Shown here: in pieces, positions 1 through 9,693 of the stretch
How positions within the stretch are numbered: the first letter of the stretch is position 1
Layout: each line of letters opens with the position of its first letter
Origin: Gammaproteobacteria bacterium
Lineage (GTDB): Bacteria; Pseudomonadota; Gammaproteobacteria; Steroidobacterales; Steroidobacteraceae
Length of the DNA: 64,000 nucleotides
Assembly (NCBI GenBank): GCA_018970145.1
Contig: JAGWWY010000001.1
Coordinates: 1 to 64,000 of the forward strand
Reading direction: 5' to 3'
Position numbers and translations under genes: made by a program
The notes under the pieces: model-generated
Told to the model about the DNA's origin: nothing
The model's input: the letters and a program-made list of their open reading frames with translations, nothing else
Databases searched by the model: none

Positions 1-138
<138 letters not shown>

Positions 139-151
139 GGAAAAAATATTC

Positions 152-463
152 ATGGCCAATCAAAATATTCGGATCAGGCTGAAGGCGTTTGACCATCGCC
201 TGATCGACACGTCCGCACGCGAGATCGTCGAGACGGCTAAGCGTACGGGTGCTACCGTCAAGGGGCCTGTGCCCTTGCCGACCAAGATGGAGCGTTACAC
301 GCTGCTCGTCAGCCCGCACGGCGATAAGGACGCCCGCGACCAGTTCGAGTTGCGGACGCACAAGCGTTTGATGGACATCCTCAATCCGACAGACAAGACG
401 GTCGATGCGCTGATGCGCCTCGAACTGCCGGCGGGTGTGGACGTCCAGATCAAGCTGAACTGA
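152..463 (+). CDS. rpsJ: 30S ribosomal protein S10
   Basis: S10 is a 30S head protein that also serves as NusE in transcription antitermination. The 103-residue product has the family length and the typical opening [17 protein letters not shown]. The start ATG at 152 follows a purine-rich stretch (TAAGGAAAAAA) that includes the tuf stop region. Here rpsJ looks like the last gene of the tuf transcript rather than the first gene of the S10 operon: a strong hairpin begins 10 bp after its stop and a separate promoter lies upstream of rplC. Identification is certain; the transcript boundary is inferred. Confidence 0.98.
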   Translation: MANQNIRIRLKAFDHRLIDTSAREIVETAKRTGATVKGPVPLPTKMERYTLLVSPHGDKDARDQFELRTHKRLMDILNPTDKTVDALMRLELPAGVDVQIKLN

Positions 464-473
464 GCCGGCTTCG

Positions 474-505
474 TTCGACCTTCGGGGAATCGCCCGGAGG
501 TCGAA
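474..505 (+). terminator. Hairpin after rpsJ (terminator or attenuator without T-run)
   Basis: A 13-bp stem (474-486 with 493-505, one wobble pair) closes a 6-nt loop 10 bp after the rpsJ stop. No T-run follows, so it may pause or protect the 3' end of the tuf-rpsJ mRNA rather than terminate by itself. A second small hairpin (GGGGA / TCCCC) spans about 522-535 and runs into the -35 box of the next promoter. Confidence 0.6.
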
Positions 506-535
506 CCGGCCGCGCTGACAGGGGGATTTATCCCC

Positions 536-564
536 TTGCAAGTTGGAATACCGTCGCTTACACT
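536..564 (+). promoter_or_regulatory. Sigma-70 promoter for rplC and the rest of the S10 operon
   Basis: TTGCAA (536-541), a 17-bp spacer and TACACT (559-564) form a near-consensus promoter. It is followed by the G+C-rich discriminator GCGCGCC and then CTTTT at the likely start of transcription. The same -35, spacer length and -10 recur before rplM at 52119. Direction and position fit an internal promoter that lets rplC onward be expressed independently of tuf-rpsJ. Confidence 0.75.
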
Positions 565-569
565 GCGCG

Positions 570-776
570 CCCTTTTGTTCCCGGGCGTTTCCGGGAAGGG
601 CCGCTGAAATTTCGGCGGGATCGGGCGAGGTTGGCGGAAGGCCGCCAAGACCACTCGAGAAAGTCCGCAACGGGTTCTCCGTCGCGGGTTCTCGGTCGTC
701 TTTGACCCTCAGCCTGGTGTGTGTTGAATCGGTTTTTTTGCGTTCACCAATCGTAGTGGGCGCAGGAGAGTAGTAC
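570..776 (+). promoter_or_regulatory. Structured 5' leader of the rplC transcript
   Basis: No convincing gene lies in this approximately 200-nt stretch. It contains stacked inverted repeats: TTCCCGG/CCGGGAA at 578-584 and 591-597, a perfect 7-bp stem TTGGCGG/CCGCCAA at 631-637 and 642-648 with an AAGG loop, and a small ACGG/CCGT hairpin at 670-682. The rplC Shine-Dalgarno (GCAGGAGAG) ends the segment. By analogy with E. coli, where L4 controls the S10 operon through its leader, this could be a ribosomal-protein autoregulatory leader; that is inference. A 76-codon frame starting at 543 overlaps the promoter and is not believable. Confidence 0.5.
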
Positions 777-1481
777 ATGGCAATCGGTCTTGTCGGCCGC
801 AAGTGCGGCATGACTCGCGTCTTCACCGACGCCGGGGAATCCATCCCGGTAACGGTGATTGAGGTTCTGCCGAACCGCGTGACGCAGGTCAAAACCACCG
901 ACAAGGATGGCTATCGCGCCGTCCAAGTCACCTATGGATCACGTCGTCCCCAGCTCATCTCGAAGGCAGCTGCCGGTCATTTCGCCAAAGCGGGCACAGC
1001 TCCGGGCAAGGCGCTCGTCGAGTTCCGTTTGGCGGAAAAGGAAGGCGACAACCTCGCCGTCGGTGCGCAGATCAAGGCGGACCACTTTGCAGTGGGCCAG
1101 ATCGTCGACGTCACCGGTACGACCATCGGTAAGGGCTTTGCGGGAACGATGAAGCGTCACAACTTCGCCGGTCACCATGCGACGCACGGCGTGTCGGTCT
1201 CGCACCGCACCCCGGGCTCCATCGGTCAGCGCCAGACACCGGGTCGCGTGTTTCAAGGCAAGCGCATGTCCGGTCACATGGGTGTGGCGCGTCGCACCAC
1301 CGAGAACCTCAAGGTTGTCGAAGTCGACGCCGAACGTAATTTGCTGCTGATCCGCGGCGCCGTACCCGGCGCGGAAGGCGGTCAGGTGGTCATCCGTCCC
1401 TCGACCAAGGCGGCCCGTCTTGCCAAGCGCAAGTTGATCGTGCCGACCAAGGGCGCGGGCTCCAAGGCCGCCAAGAAGTGA
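777..1481 (+). CDS. rplC: 50S ribosomal protein L3
   Basis: L3 is a primary assembly protein of the large subunit whose extended loop reaches towards the peptidyl transferase centre. The 234-residue product has the signature block [13 protein letters not shown] near residues 147-159, which contains the glutamine methylated by PrmB in E. coli. It is about 25 residues longer than E. coli L3 (209) because of a basic C-terminal tail ending GAGSKAAKK. The ATG at 777 is preceded by GGAGAG. It opens the S10 operon downstream of the promoter at 536 and is 16 bp from rplD. Confidence 0.98.
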   Translation: MAIGLVGRKCGMTRVFTDAGESIPVTVIEVLPNRVTQVKTTDKDGYRAVQVTYGSRRPQLISKAAAGHFAKAGTAPGKALVEFRLAEKEGDNLAVGAQIKADHFAVGQIVDVTGTTIGKGFAGTMKRHNFAGHHATHGVSVSHRTPGSIGQRQTPGRVFQGKRMSGHMGVARRTTENLKVVEVDAERNLLLIRGAVPGAEGGQVVIRPSTKAARLAKRKLIVPTKGAGSKAAKK

Positions 1482-1497
1482 TCGGGAGCCATAGATC

Positions 1498-2103
1498 ATG
1501 AAGATCAAGATCGCTGGCGGCTCGACTGAGCTGCAACTCTCGGAGACCGCTTTCGGTCACGAGTACAACGAAGCGCTGGTGCACCAAGTCGTCACCGCCT
1601 ATCGCAATGCCGGTCGCTCGGGCACGAAGGCCCAGCTGACTAAGGCCGAAGTGAGCGGTGGTGGCAAGAAGCCTTGGGGCCAGAAAGGCACGGGTCAGGC
1701 TCGCGCTGGTTCGAGCCGTAGCCCCATTTGGGTGGGTGGCGGTCGTGCCTTCGCCGCGAAGCCGCGTAGTTTCGAACAAAAGGTCAATCGCAAGATGTAT
1801 CGCGGCGCGCTGCGCTCGATGCTTTCCGAGTTGGTGCGCCAAGACCGCCTCATCGTCACCAACGGCCTCGATCTCGAGGCGCCGAAGACTCGCTTGCTTG
1901 CGGCACAGCTCAAGTCGATGGCACTCACCAACGTGTTGATCGTCGTCGAGGCAATCGACGAAAAGTTGTTTTTGGCGGCTCGCAACCTGCCGCACGTGCA
2001 GGTGTTGCCGGTGTCGGCTTTGAATCCGCTTGCACTCGTGAGCTACGACAAGGTGCTGATGACTGTCGGCGCCGTCAAACTGATTGAGGAGCGCCTGCAA
2101 TGA
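1498..2103 (+). CDS. rplD: 50S ribosomal protein L4
   Basis: L4 binds 23S rRNA and its extended loop lines the exit tunnel; in E. coli it also represses its own operon at transcription and translation level. The 201-residue product matches the E. coli length, with the loop motif [15 protein letters not shown] near residues 60-74. The start ATG at 1498 follows GGGAGCC. Its stop overlaps the rplW start (ATGA at 2100-2103), so L4 and L23 are probably translationally coupled. Whether this L4 regulates the leader at 570-776 is unknown. Confidence 0.98.
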   Translation: MKIKIAGGSTELQLSETAFGHEYNEALVHQVVTAYRNAGRSGTKAQLTKAEVSGGGKKPWGQKGTGQARAGSSRSPIWVGGGRAFAAKPRSFEQKVNRKMYRGALRSMLSELVRQDRLIVTNGLDLEAPKTRLLAAQLKSMALTNVLIVVEAIDEKLFLAARNLPHVQVLPVSALNPLALVSYDKVLMTVGAVKLIEERLQ

Positions 2104-2420
2104 GCGCCACCGTCTCGAAGCTCAGCCAAGAGCGTTTGATCAATGTGCTACTCGCACCGCACGTCACCGAGAAAACCGCTCTGGCGATGCAGAACGCAAA
2201 CCAATACGCGTTCCGCGTTCGTCGCGATGCCACTAAACCCGACATCAAGGCGGCCGTCGAACTCATGTTCTCGGTGAAGGTCGCCGACGTGAATGTCGTC
2301 AACGAGCCGGGAAAAACCCGTCGTTTCGGCAAGACGGTCGGTCGCACGCAAGATTCGAAAAAGGCCTACGTGCGTCTTGCACCGGGGCAGAGCATCGACT
2401 ACGAAGCGAGGAAAGCCTAA
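2100..2420 (+). CDS. rplW: 50S ribosomal protein L23
   Basis: L23 sits at the tunnel exit and is the docking site for trigger factor and SRP. The 106-residue product opens with a short leader and then [17 protein letters not shown], the family's N-terminal signature. It starts inside the rplD stop (ATGA) and its own stop TAA shares one base with the rplB start (TAATG), so it lies in a tightly coupled rplD-rplW-rplB string. Confidence 0.98.
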   Translation: MSATVSKLSQERLINVLLAPHVTEKTALAMQNANQYAFRVRRDATKPDIKAAVELMFSVKVADVNVVNEPGKTRRFGKTVGRTQDSKKAYVRLAPGQSIDYEARKA

Positions 2421-3256
2421 TGGCACTCGTCAAGAGCAAGCCGACGTCGCCGGGCAGCCGGTTCGCCGTCAAGATCGACAAGTCCCACCTCTGGAAGGGC
2501 GATCCGTACGCGCCGTTGACGGTCGCCCAGTCGAAGACGGGCGGTCGTAACAGTTACGGTCGCATCACCACGCGTCACAAGGGCGGTGGTTCGCGTCAAA
2601 AATTCCGCATCATCGACTTGAAGCGTGACAAAGACGGCGTGAAAGGTGTGATCGAGCGCATCGAGCACGATCCGAATCGCACCGGCCACATCGCGCTCGT
2701 CAAATATATGGATGGCGAGCGTCGTTACATCCTCGCGCCGAAGGGCGTCGTGCCGGGTGACGAAGTGCGCTCGGGTGCTGATTCGCCGATCAAGCCGGGC
2801 AACGCGATGCAGCTGCGCCACATCCCGGTCGGTTCGACCGTGCATAACGTCGAGTTGAAGCCCGGTTGTGGCGGTCAGCTTGCGCGCAGCGCCGGCAGCT
2901 CGGTGCAGTACACCGCGCGTGAAGGCGTTTATGCCTACATCCGCTTGAAGTCCGGCGAGATGCGCAAGGTGCTCATCGACTGCCGCGCCACCATTGGCGA
3001 GGTCAGTAACGACGAACACAACCTGCGCAGCTACGGCAAGGCGGGCGCGAAGCGTTGGCTCGGTATCCGTCCGACGGTCCGTGGCCTCGCGATGAACCCG
3101 GTCGATCACCCCCACGGTGGTGGTGAGGGTAAATCTGGCCAAGGTAATCCGCACCCGGTGTCGCCGTGGGGTTGGAATACCAAGGGTAAGAAGACCCGCA
3201 CCAATAAGCGCACGACTCACATGATCGTGCAGCGTCGCCAGAACAAGGTCCGCTGA
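2420..3256 (+). CDS. rplB: 50S ribosomal protein L2
   Basis: L2 is a large, highly conserved 23S rRNA binder needed for subunit association and peptidyl transferase activity. The 278-residue product (E. coli 273) contains the hallmark [15 protein letters not shown] segment, including the conserved histidine region, about 50 residues from the C-terminus. The start overlaps the rplW stop by one base. It is 27 bp from rpsS. Confidence 0.98.
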   Translation: MALVKSKPTSPGSRFAVKIDKSHLWKGDPYAPLTVAQSKTGGRNSYGRITTRHKGGGSRQKFRIIDLKRDKDGVKGVIERIEHDPNRTGHIALVKYMDGERRYILAPKGVVPGDEVRSGADSPIKPGNAMQLRHIPVGSTVHNVELKPGCGGQLARSAGSSVQYTAREGVYAYIRLKSGEMRKVLIDCRATIGEVSNDEHNLRSYGKAGAKRWLGIRPTVRGLAMNPVDHPHGGGEGKSGQGNPHPVSPWGWNTKGKKTRTNKRTTHMIVQRRQNKVR

Positions 3257-3283
3257 GCGGCCCGGTAAGGTCAGGAGTCAACA

Positions 3284-3553
3284 GTGCCTCGTTCACTCAA
3301 GAAAGGTCCTTTCGTCGATCTGCATCTCACTAAGAAGGTGCAGACGGCCGTCGCCAAGAACGATCGCAAGCCGATCAAGACCTGGTCGCGCCGCTCGATG
3401 ATCGTCCCCGAGATGGTGGGTCTCACCATCGCGGTGCACAACGGCAAGTTGCATGTGCCGGTGCTCGTGTCGGAAAACATGGTCGGTCACAAGCTCGGTG
3501 AATTTGCGCCCACGCGCGCGTTCAAGGGCCACTCGGGCGATAAGAAGGCCTAA
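3284..3553 (+). CDS. rpsS: 30S ribosomal protein S19
   Basis: S19 is a 30S head protein that contacts S13 and helps form the intersubunit bridge. The start is GTG at 3284, preceded by CAGGAG, and gives the exact family opening [11 protein letters not shown]. Length is 89 residues; family members are usually about 90. No ATG gives a better start. It sits between rplB and rplV as usual. Confidence 0.97.
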   Translation: MPRSLKKGPFVDLHLTKKVQTAVAKNDRKPIKTWSRRSMIVPEMVGLTIAVHNGKLHVPVLVSENMVGHKLGEFAPTRAFKGHSGDKKA

Positions 3554-3568
3554 GGCGGAGCAATAACA

Positions 3569-3910
3569 ATGGAAGTCACGGCCAAACTCAAATATGCGCG
3601 GATCTCTCCGCAGAAGTGCCGCCTCGTCGCTGACGTGGTGCGCGGCAAGCCCGTGGGCAATGCGCTCGCGACGCTGCGCTTCATGCCGAAGAAAGGCGCC
3701 GAAATCGTGCTGAAGGTGCTCGAATCGGCGGTTGCCAACGCCGAGAACAACAACGGCGCCGACATCGACGAGCTCAAAGTTCATCGCATCATGGTCGACA
3801 CCGCTCCGGTGCTGAAGCGCTTCGCCGCTCGCGCCAAGGGTCGTGGTGCTCAAATCATCAAGCGCAACAGCCACATCACCGTCGTTGTTAGCGACGGCAA
3901 GAAGGACTGA
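3569..3910 (+). CDS. rplV: 50S ribosomal protein L22
   Basis: L22 has a globular body and a long beta-hairpin lining the exit tunnel, a known site of macrolide-resistance changes. The 113-residue product includes [15 protein letters not shown] near the N-terminus and the hairpin region [18 protein letters not shown]. The start ATG at 3569 follows GGAG. It is 3 bp from rpsC. The hairpin sequence looks ordinary, with no insertion or deletion. Confidence 0.98.
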   Translation: MEVTAKLKYARISPQKCRLVADVVRGKPVGNALATLRFMPKKGAEIVLKVLESAVANAENNNGADIDELKVHRIMVDTAPVLKRFAARAKGRGAQIIKRNSHITVVVSDGKKD

Positions 3911-3913
3911 TCC

Positions 3914-4639
3914 ATGGGCCAGAAAGTCAATCCGATCGGCATTCGCCTCGGTATCACCCGCGAGTGGTCCTCGAAGTGGTACGCCAGCAAGAAAGAGTTC
4001 CCGCTGCACGTTCACACGGACTTCCGCGTTCGTGAGTTTCTGCGCAAGAAGCTCGCCGAGGCTTCGGTCTCGCGTATCAGTATCGAGCGCGCCGCGAACA
4101 AGGTGAACATCACGATTCAAACCGCACGCCCGGGTATCGTGATCGGCAAGAAGGGCGAGGACATCGAGAAGTTGCGCGCCGAGACGGCGAAGCTGCTCGG
4201 TCGCCCGATGGGTGACATCCGCCTGAACATCTCCGAGATCCGCAAGCCGGAACTCGACGCACAGCTCGTCGCCGATGGTATCGCCCAGCAGATCGAAAAG
4301 CGTGTGATGTTCCGTCGTGCCATGAAGCGCGCCGTGATGAGTACCATGCGCAGTGGCGCCCTCGGCATCAAGGTGCGTTTATCGGGTCGCCTGAACGGCG
4401 CCGAGATCGCCCGCACGGAATGGTCGCGCGAGGGTCGAATCCCGTTGCACACCTTCCGCGCCGACATCGACTACGGATTCGGCGAAGCCCGCACCACGTA
4501 TGGCGTCATTGGCGTCAAGGTGTGGATCTTCAAGGGTGAGGTCTTCGACAAGGAAGATTTCAGCAAGCCTGTGGTTGAGGGTGATGCCGCCGGCGCACCT
4601 GTTGCCGAGGCCGCGGCTACTGCCGCGCCCGCCGTCTGA
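3914..4639 (+). CDS. rpsC: 30S ribosomal protein S3
   Basis: S3 lies at the mRNA entry site and takes part in the ribosome's helicase activity. The 241-residue product begins [14 protein letters not shown] and has a type II KH domain with the GXXG loop [12 protein letters not shown] around residues 76-87. The C-terminus carries about 20 residues rich in Ala, Pro and Val beyond the conserved body. It is 17 bp from rplP. Confidence 0.98.
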   Translation: MGQKVNPIGIRLGITREWSSKWYASKKEFPLHVHTDFRVREFLRKKLAEASVSRISIERAANKVNITIQTARPGIVIGKKGEDIEKLRAETAKLLGRPMGDIRLNISEIRKPELDAQLVADGIAQQIEKRVMFRRAMKRAVMSTMRSGALGIKVRLSGRLNGAEIARTEWSREGRIPLHTFRADIDYGFGEARTTYGVIGVKVWIFKGEVFDKEDFSKPVVEGDAAGAPVAEAAATAAPAV

Positions 4640-4656
4640 CTTGAGGAAACGCAGTC

Positions 4657-5070
4657 ATGATGCAGCCAAAGCGCACCAAGTACCGCAAGCAATTCAAGGG
4701 TGACAACGCCGGTCTCGCCCAGCGCGGTAATTCCGTGGCGTTCGGAGATTTCGGCCTCAAGGCTACCGAGCGCGCGCGTATGACCGCGCGCGAGATCGAA
4801 GCCGCCCGACGTGCCATGGCCCGCGCCGTGAAGCGTGGTGGTCAGATCTGGATCCGCGTCTTCCCGGACGTGCCGATTTCCAAGAAGCCTCTCGAAGTCC
4901 GCATGGGCTCGGGTAAGGGCAACGTCGAGTACTGGGTGGCCAAGGTCAAGCCCGGCAAGATCCTCTTCGAAATGGAAGGCGTGGACGAAAAGACTGCACG
5001 CGAGGCGTTCCGGTTGGCCGGCGCCAAGCTCTCGGTCACCACTTCCTTCGTGAAGCGACAGGTACGTTGA
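4657..5070 (+). CDS. rplP: 50S ribosomal protein L16
   Basis: L16 organises the A-tRNA site of the large subunit. The 137-residue product opens [15 protein letters not shown]; two consecutive ATG codons exist and the first (4657) keeps the alignment with MLQPKRTK in E. coli L16. The loop with the arginine hydroxylated by YcfD in E. coli ([13 protein letters not shown]) is intact near residues 80-92. rpmC starts after one intervening base. Confidence 0.97.
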   Translation: MMQPKRTKYRKQFKGDNAGLAQRGNSVAFGDFGLKATERARMTAREIEAARRAMARAVKRGGQIWIRVFPDVPISKKPLEVRMGSGKGNVEYWVAKVKPGKILFEMEGVDEKTAREAFRLAGAKLSVTTSFVKRQVR

Positions 5071-5071
5071 C

Positions 5072-5281
5072 ATGAATGCCAAGGAATTGCGCGGCAAAGC
5101 CGCCAAGGATCTCAACGACGAACTCTTGAAGCTGCGTCGCGAGCAGTTCTCGTTGCGCATGCAGCGCGCGACCGGTCAGGCGATCAAGCCGCACGACTTC
5201 GGTCGAGTGCGTAAGGACATCGCGCGTCTGAAGACGGTACTCGCTGAGAAAGCGACCGCCGCGAAGACTTCGGAGAAGTAA
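5072..5281 (+). CDS. rpmC: 50S ribosomal protein L29
   Basis: L29 is a small helical protein beside the tunnel exit, near L23. The 69-residue product has the two-helix pattern and the family core [23 protein letters not shown]. It starts one base after the rplP stop and is 3 bp from rpsQ, so it is translated from the middle of a compact polycistronic message. Confidence 0.97.
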   Translation: MNAKELRGKAAKDLNDELLKLRREQFSLRMQRATGQAIKPHDFGRVRKDIARLKTVLAEKATAAKTSEK

Positions 5282-5284
5282 CAG

Positions 5285-5551
5285 ATGACGACGGCAACTG
5301 AAACCAAGACGCTGCGCACGCTCACTGGGCGTGTCGTCAGCAATAAAATGAACAAGACCATCGCGGTGGAAATTTCGCGCTTGGTCAAGCACCCGCGTTA
5401 CGGCAAGTACATCCGCCGTACCACGAAGCTACTCGCTCACGACGAGACCAACGAGTCGCGTCAGGGGGATACGGTGACGATCGCCGAGTGCCGGCCGCTC
5501 TCGCGGAACAAGTCCTGGCGGCTCGTGGCCGTGGTGGAGCGTGCGTCGTGA
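5285..5551 (+). CDS. rpsQ: 30S ribosomal protein S17
   Basis: S17 is an OB-fold protein and an early 16S rRNA binder. The 88-residue product includes [20 protein letters not shown] and the basic segment [12 protein letters not shown]. Its stop TGA (5549-5551) overlaps the GTG start of rplN (5548), a GTGA coupling junction. Confidence 0.97.
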   Translation: MTTATETKTLRTLTGRVVSNKMNKTIAVEISRLVKHPRYGKYIRRTTKLLAHDETNESRQGDTVTIAECRPLSRNKSWRLVAVVERAS

Positions 5552-5916
5552 TTCAGCTGCAAACCGTATTGAACGCAGCGGACAACAGCGGTGCGAAGTC
5601 GCTGATGTGCATCAAGGTCATGGGCGGCACGCGGCGTCGATACGCGGCCGTCGGCGATCTGATCAAGGTTAGCGTCCGGGATGCCATTCCGCGTGGCAAG
5701 GTCAAAAAGGGTGAGGTTTACGACGCAGTCGTCGTACGTACTCGTCGTGGCGTGCGGCGTGCGGATGGGTCACTCATCAAGTTCGATGGCAACGCTGCGG
5801 TGTTGCTCACCAACAAGCTCGAGCCGATCGGCACCCGTATTTTCGGGCCCGTGACGCGCGAACTGCGCACGGCGCAGTTCATGAAGATCATCTCGCTGGC
5901 ACCGGAAGTGCTCTGA
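5548..5916 (+). CDS. rplN: 50S ribosomal protein L14
   Basis: L14 contacts 16S rRNA in an intersubunit bridge and is the ribosomal target of RsfS, whose gene is also in this window (39096). I place the start at GTG 5548, which gives 122 residues beginning (M)[16 protein letters not shown], the exact family length and opening. A longer frame is open upstream but would add 20 residues inside rpsQ that no L14 has. The start overlaps the rpsQ stop. Confidence 0.95.
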   Translation: MIQLQTVLNAADNSGAKSLMCIKVMGGTRRRYAAVGDLIKVSVRDAIPRGKVKKGEVYDAVVVRTRRGVRRADGSLIKFDGNAAVLLTNKLEPIGTRIFGPVTRELRTAQFMKIISLAPEVL

Positions 5917-5926
5917 GGCCTCTCCC

Positions 5927-6244
5927 ATGAGAAAGATTCGCAAGGGCGACAACGTGATCGTGATTTCGGGGCGTGACAAGGGCCGTAAGGGCGCTGTCGT
6001 CTCCGTGCTCGATAACGACACGGTCATCGTCGAGAACGTCAACCGGGTCAAGCGCCATACGCGCGCCAATCCGCAAATGAACAAGGCCGGCGGCATCCTC
6101 GAGAAAGAGATGCCGATGCACGTGTCCAAGGTCGCGCTGTTCAACCCCGCGTCGCAGAAGGCCGATCGTGTCGGCGTCAAGCGTCTGGCGGATGGCAAGC
6201 GTGTTCGGTTCTTCAAATCCAACGGAGAGATGATCGACGCGTAA
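5927..6244 (+). CDS. rplX: 50S ribosomal protein L24
   Basis: L24 starts large-subunit assembly. The 105-residue product has the KOW motif region [20 protein letters not shown] and the [12 protein letters not shown] loop. It follows rplN after 10 bp and is 23 bp from rplE. No unusual features. Confidence 0.97.
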   Translation: MRKIRKGDNVIVISGRDKGRKGAVVSVLDNDTVIVENVNRVKRHTRANPQMNKAGGILEKEMPMHVSKVALFNPASQKADRVGVKRLADGKRVRFFKSNGEMIDA

Positions 6245-6267
6245 GCGTCGATCAACGGGTTACCAGC

Positions 6268-6807
6268 ATGGCAAGGCTGCAACAGTATTACCGCGAAAAG
6301 GTCGTGACCCAGCTCCGCAAGGACCTCGGCATCGCCAACGCGATGGAAGTGCCCAAGATCGTCAAGATCACGGTCAACATGGGCGTGGGCGAGGCGGTGG
6401 CCGACAAGAAGGTCATCGACGCGGCGGTCACGGATTTGACCAAGATCACCGGCCAAAAGCCCGTCGTGTGTCAGGCGCGCAAGTCGATCGCCTCGTTCAA
6501 AGTTCGTGAAGGTCTCGCGATCGGCTGCAAGGTCACCTTGCGCGGCGCACGAATGTACGAGTTCCTCGATCGCTTGATCAGCGTTGCGATGCCACGTATC
6601 CGCGACTTCCGCGGCGTGTCGCCGCGCTCTTTCGACGGCCGTGGCAACTACAACATGGGCGTCAAGGAACAAATCATTTTCCCGGAAATCCAGTACGACC
6701 AGATCGATCAGCTCCGGGGCATGGATATCACCATCACCACCACGGCGAAGGACGACAAGGCGGGTCGAGCGTTGCTCGAAGCCTTTCAGTTCCCCTTCCG
6801 CAAGTAA
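6268..6807 (+). CDS. rplE: 50S ribosomal protein L5
   Basis: L5 binds 5S rRNA and forms part of the central protuberance, contacting P-site tRNA. The product has 179 residues, as in E. coli, with the family blocks [28 protein letters not shown] (split across residues 53-73) and [18 protein letters not shown]. The ATG at 6268 is used. A long open frame exists on the opposite strand across rplX-rplE but is a codon-bias shadow. Confidence 0.98.
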   Translation: MARLQQYYREKVVTQLRKDLGIANAMEVPKIVKITVNMGVGEAVADKKVIDAAVTDLTKITGQKPVVCQARKSIASFKVREGLAIGCKVTLRGARMYEFLDRLISVAMPRIRDFRGVSPRSFDGRGNYNMGVKEQIIFPEIQYDQIDQLRGMDITITTTAKDDKAGRALLEAFQFPFRK

Positions 6808-6822
6808 TAGGGCAGCAAGCAC

Positions 6823-7128
6823 ATGGCCAAGACGAGCATGGTGGAGCGCGAGAAGCGTCGCGCCGAAACCGTCAAGAAGTTCGCAGCGAAGCGGGCGAAG
6901 CTCAAAGAGACGATCCGCAACCCGCGTACCTCTCACGAGGATCGCGTCGCTGCGCAGGTCGCTCTTCAAAAAATGCCGCGTGACGCGAGTCCGAGTCGCG
7001 GCCGCAAGCGCTGCTCGATCACGGGTCGTCCGCGTGGCGTGTACCGCAAGTTCGGTCTGTCGCGCGTGAAGATTCGCGAGACCGTGAACCGGGGCGAGCT
7101 GCCCGGCGTGTCCAAGGCGAGCTGGTAG
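6823..7128 (+). CDS. rpsN: 30S ribosomal protein S14
   Basis: S14 is a late 30S assembly protein. The 101-residue product is the long, zinc-free (C-minus) form: only one cysteine lies in the C-terminal [20 protein letters not shown] block, whereas the zinc form has four. That is notable next to the zinc-acquisition block at 30-37 kb because this protein needs no zinc. Normal position between rplE and rpsH. Confidence 0.97.
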   Translation: MAKTSMVEREKRRAETVKKFAAKRAKLKETIRNPRTSHEDRVAAQVALQKMPRDASPSRGRKRCSITGRPRGVYRKFGLSRVKIRETVNRGELPGVSKASW

Positions 7129-7141
7129 GAGCGCACGCCAC

Positions 7142-7537
7142 ATGAGCATGACTGATCCCATTGCCGATCTGCTGACCCGCATCCGCAACGCACAGCTCGC
7201 TCGCAAGAGCGAAGTGAACGTCGCCGCGTCGCGTCTCAAGCAGGCCGTCGTCAAAGTTTTGAAGGACGAAGGCTACATCGCCGATTTCCGCATCGCTGCG
7301 GACGGCGGCAAGAGCACGATGACCATTGCCCTGAAGTATTACGACGGGCGTCCGGTCATCGATCGTCTCGAGCGTGTGTCGCGTCCGGGGCTGCGGATTT
7401 ACCGCGGTAAGGACGAGCTGCCGAAGGTACAGGGCGGCATGGGCACCGTGATCGTCTCGACGCCGAAAGGCGTGATGACCGACAAGCAAGCCCGGGCCAT
7501 CGGCCAGGGTGGTGAGGTGCTCTGCATCGTCGCCTGA
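7142..7537 (+). CDS. rpsH: 30S ribosomal protein S8
   Basis: S8 is a primary 16S rRNA binder and, in E. coli, the translational repressor of the spc operon acting near rplE. The 131-residue product opens [17 protein letters not shown] and ends with the conserved [15 protein letters not shown] 46-bp gap with a duplicated CCAGGTA sequence separates it from rplF. Whether S8 autoregulation exists here cannot be seen directly. Confidence 0.98.
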   Translation: MSMTDPIADLLTRIRNAQLARKSEVNVAASRLKQAVVKVLKDEGYIADFRIAADGGKSTMTIALKYYDGRPVIDRLERVSRPGLRIYRGKDELPKVQGGMGTVIVSTPKGVMTDKQARAIGQGGEVLCIVA

Positions 7538-7583
7538 CGTGCAGTGCATTCGGAACACCAGGTAGCAAACCAGGTAAGCAGAA

Positions 7584-8108
7584 ATGAGTCGTGTAGCGAA
7601 ACAACCGGTCGAACTGCCCCAGGGCGTGACGGCGACCATCACCGACACCTCGGTCACCCTGAAGGGTGCCAAGGGCTCGTTGAGCGTGGCGCTGTCGGGT
7701 GGCGTCAAGGTCGTCCAGAAGGACAAGCACCTCGAGCTCGAGTACGACGCCGTCAATCGCATGCAGGCGGGCTCGACTCGCTCGCACTTGTCGAACATGG
7801 CGATCGGTGTCAGCAAGGGGTACGAACGCAAGCTCGAGCTGGTCGGCGTCGGATATCGTGCGGCGGTACAGGGCAAGACTCTGAACCTCACCCTCGGTTA
7901 TTCGCATCCGATCGCGGTCGAGATGCCAGAAGGCGTCAGCGTCGAGGCGCCGAGCCAAACCGAAATCGTCCTCAAGGGTATCGACAAGCAGCGTATTGGC
8001 CAAATTGCTGCTGAGATTCGCGAGCTGCGTGCACCGGAGCCCTACAAGGGCAAGGGCGTACGCTATGCCGGCGAACAGATCACCCTCAAGGAAGGCAAGA
8101 AGAAGTAA
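7584..8108 (+). CDS. rplF: 50S ribosomal protein L6
   Basis: L6 lies near the factor-binding site by the sarcin-ricin loop. The 174-residue product (E. coli 177) begins MSRVAKQPVELPQGV and ends with the conserved EPYKGKGVRYAGE segment. The start is set by AGGTAAGCAG just before ATG 7584. Two tandem L6-like domains are present, as expected from length. Confidence 0.98.
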   Translation: MSRVAKQPVELPQGVTATITDTSVTLKGAKGSLSVALSGGVKVVQKDKHLELEYDAVNRMQAGSTRSHLSNMAIGVSKGYERKLELVGVGYRAAVQGKTLNLTLGYSHPIAVEMPEGVSVEAPSQTEIVLKGIDKQRIGQIAAEIRELRAPEPYKGKGVRYAGEQITLKEGKKK

Positions 8109-8135
8109 CCGCAGGCGCGCACAGAGGATCGAGCA

Positions 8136-8495
8136 ATGCAGATCAGCAACAAACAGCGGCGTCAGCGCCGCGCCGTGCGGGCGCGAGCCAAGATTCGCGA
8201 ACTCGGGACCCCGCGGCTCACCGTTCATCGCACACCGCGCCACATCTATGCGCAGGTGTTCGATTCGACGGGTGCGCAGGTGTTGGCGTCGGCGTCGACC
8301 CTGCAGGACGCCGTAGCCAATGGTCTCGAAGGCACCGGCAACGTCGAGGCAGCGAAGGCTGTCGGTCGTGCCATCGCCGAGCGTGCCAAGGCCGCCGGCG
8401 TGAGTAAGGTCGCGTTCGATCGCGCGGGTTTCATGTACCACGGACGCATCAAGGCGCTGGCGGATGCCGCGCGTGAAGCGGGCCTCGAGTTTTAA
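8136..8495 (+). CDS. rplR: 50S ribosomal protein L18
   Basis: L18 binds 5S rRNA with L5 in the central protuberance. The 119-residue product shows [15 protein letters not shown], and the ending [19 protein letters not shown] that is diagnostic of bacterial L18. It lies 27 bp after rplF and 14 bp before rpsE. Confidence 0.98.
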   Translation: MQISNKQRRQRRAVRARAKIRELGTPRLTVHRTPRHIYAQVFDSTGAQVLASASTLQDAVANGLEGTGNVEAAKAVGRAIAERAKAAGVSKVAFDRAGFMYHGRIKALADAAREAGLEF

Positions 8496-8509
8496 GACAG
8501 GACACATCC

Positions 8510-9016
8510 ATGGCACGAGTCGAAAAATCCCAGGCCACCGACGAGTACCTCGAGAAACTCGTTGCGGTCAACCGCACCTCGAAGACCGTCAAGGGCGGTC
8601 GTCAGTTCGGGTTCACGGCACTGACGGTGGTTGGTGACGGCGCCGGTCGCGTCGGTTTCGGGTTCGGCAAGGCGCGCGAAGTGCCGGTCGCGATCTCGAA
8701 GGCGATGGCTGCTGCGCGCAAGAACATGGTCAACGTCGCACTCAAAAACGAGACGTTGCACTACTCGATCAAAGGTCGTCACGGTGCGACGCGCGTATTG
8801 ATGCAGCCGGCCTCCGATGGTACCGGCGTCATCGCGGGTGGCGGCATGCGTGCGGTGCTCGAATGCGCCGGCGTGCGTAACGTGCTCGCCAAGAGCTACG
8901 GTTCGCGCAACGCAATCAACGTCGTGCGTGCGACGGTGAAGGCTCTGGCTTCGGTGCGTTCTCCCGAGGAGATCGCAGCGAAGCGTGGCAAGTCTCTGGA
9001 AGAACTGACGGGTTAA
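8510..9016 (+). CDS. rpsE: 30S ribosomal protein S5
   Basis: S5 contributes to mRNA entry and decoding fidelity; changes here give spectinomycin resistance or error-prone phenotypes in E. coli. The 168-residue product contains the S5 N-terminal motif [20 protein letters not shown] and [18 protein letters not shown], then the C-terminal S5 domain. rpmD starts 4 bp after its stop. Confidence 0.98.
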   Translation: MARVEKSQATDEYLEKLVAVNRTSKTVKGGRQFGFTALTVVGDGAGRVGFGFGKAREVPVAISKAMAAARKNMVNVALKNETLHYSIKGRHGATRVLMQPASDGTGVIAGGGMRAVLECAGVRNVLAKSYGSRNAINVVRATVKALASVRSPEEIAAKRGKSLEELTG

Positions 9017-9020
9017 TACC

Positions 9021-9209
9021 ATGGCTTCCCAACCACAATTGAAAGTCACGCTCAAGAAGAGCGTTCACGGGCAGCTCGAGCGTATCGCGCACTCGGTGCG
9101 GGGTCTCGGTCTGCGCAAGCGACACCAGACGGTAACCGTCGCGGACACGCCGGAAAATCGCGGCATGATTCGCACGGCGCGGCATTTGCTCGCGGTCGTC
9201 GAAGGCTAA
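9021..9209 (+). CDS. rpmD: 50S ribosomal protein L30
   Basis: L30 is a small ferredoxin-like-fold protein. The 62-residue product has the short bacterial length and the motif [21 protein letters not shown] found in this family. It starts 4 bp after rpsE and is 15 bp from rplO. Confidence 0.97.
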   Translation: MASQPQLKVTLKKSVHGQLERIAHSVRGLGLRKRHQTVTVADTPENRGMIRTARHLLAVVEG

Positions 9210-9224
9210 TCAGGAGTTACGACG

Positions 9225-9659
9225 ATGCGTATCAACACCATCAAGCCGGCACCGGGCTCCAAGCGTCCGCGCTTGCGCGTCGGTCGCGGCGCCTCAGCGG
9301 GCCAAGGTAAGACCTGTGGTCGGGGCGTCAAAGGACAGCGCGCTCGCAAGGGCGGCTATCACAAGGTTGGTTTCGAAGGCGGCCAGATGCCGCTGCAGCG
9401 CCGTATGCCGAAGGTCGGTTTCCGCTCGGCGATCAAAGCGACGCGCGCTGAAGTTCGTTTGGACGAACTGGCGAAGGTCGACGCTGCCGTGATCGACTTG
9501 GCTGCCCTGAAGGCGGCCAACGTCGTACCGATGCACACCGAGGTCGCCAAGGTGGTGCTGTCGGGCGAAATCAAGAAAGCGGTGACGCTCAAGGGCGTCG
9601 GCGTGACCAAGGGTGCGAAAGCGGCGATCGAAGCGGCGGGTGGCCGCATCGAAGCCTAA
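9225..9659 (+). CDS. rplO: 50S ribosomal protein L15
   Basis: L15 has an extended basic N-terminal tail running into the 23S rRNA core. The product has 144 residues, as in E. coli, with the glycine-rich N-terminal part ([20 protein letters not shown]) and the block [17 protein letters not shown]. secY follows after 34 bp. Confidence 0.98.
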   Translation: MRINTIKPAPGSKRPRLRVGRGASAGQGKTCGRGVKGQRARKGGYHKVGFEGGQMPLQRRMPKVGFRSAIKATRAEVRLDELAKVDAAVIDLAALKAANVVPMHTEVAKVVLSGEIKKAVTLKGVGVTKGAKAAIEAAGGRIEA

Positions 9660-9693
9660 GGCAACACGGACCAGGTAACGGGTACATAACGAA

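Noticed and set aside
543-773. A 76-codon frame between rpsJ and rplC
   Set aside because: It begins inside the promoter -10 region, has no Shine-Dalgarno, and the stretch is better explained as structured leader RNA.
5770-7254. A 494-codon open frame on the minus strand across rplN-rplX-rplE-rpsN-rpsH
   Set aside because: It lies wholly antisense to five ribosomal protein genes, has no recognisable domain, and long antisense frames are common in G+C-rich coding DNA.
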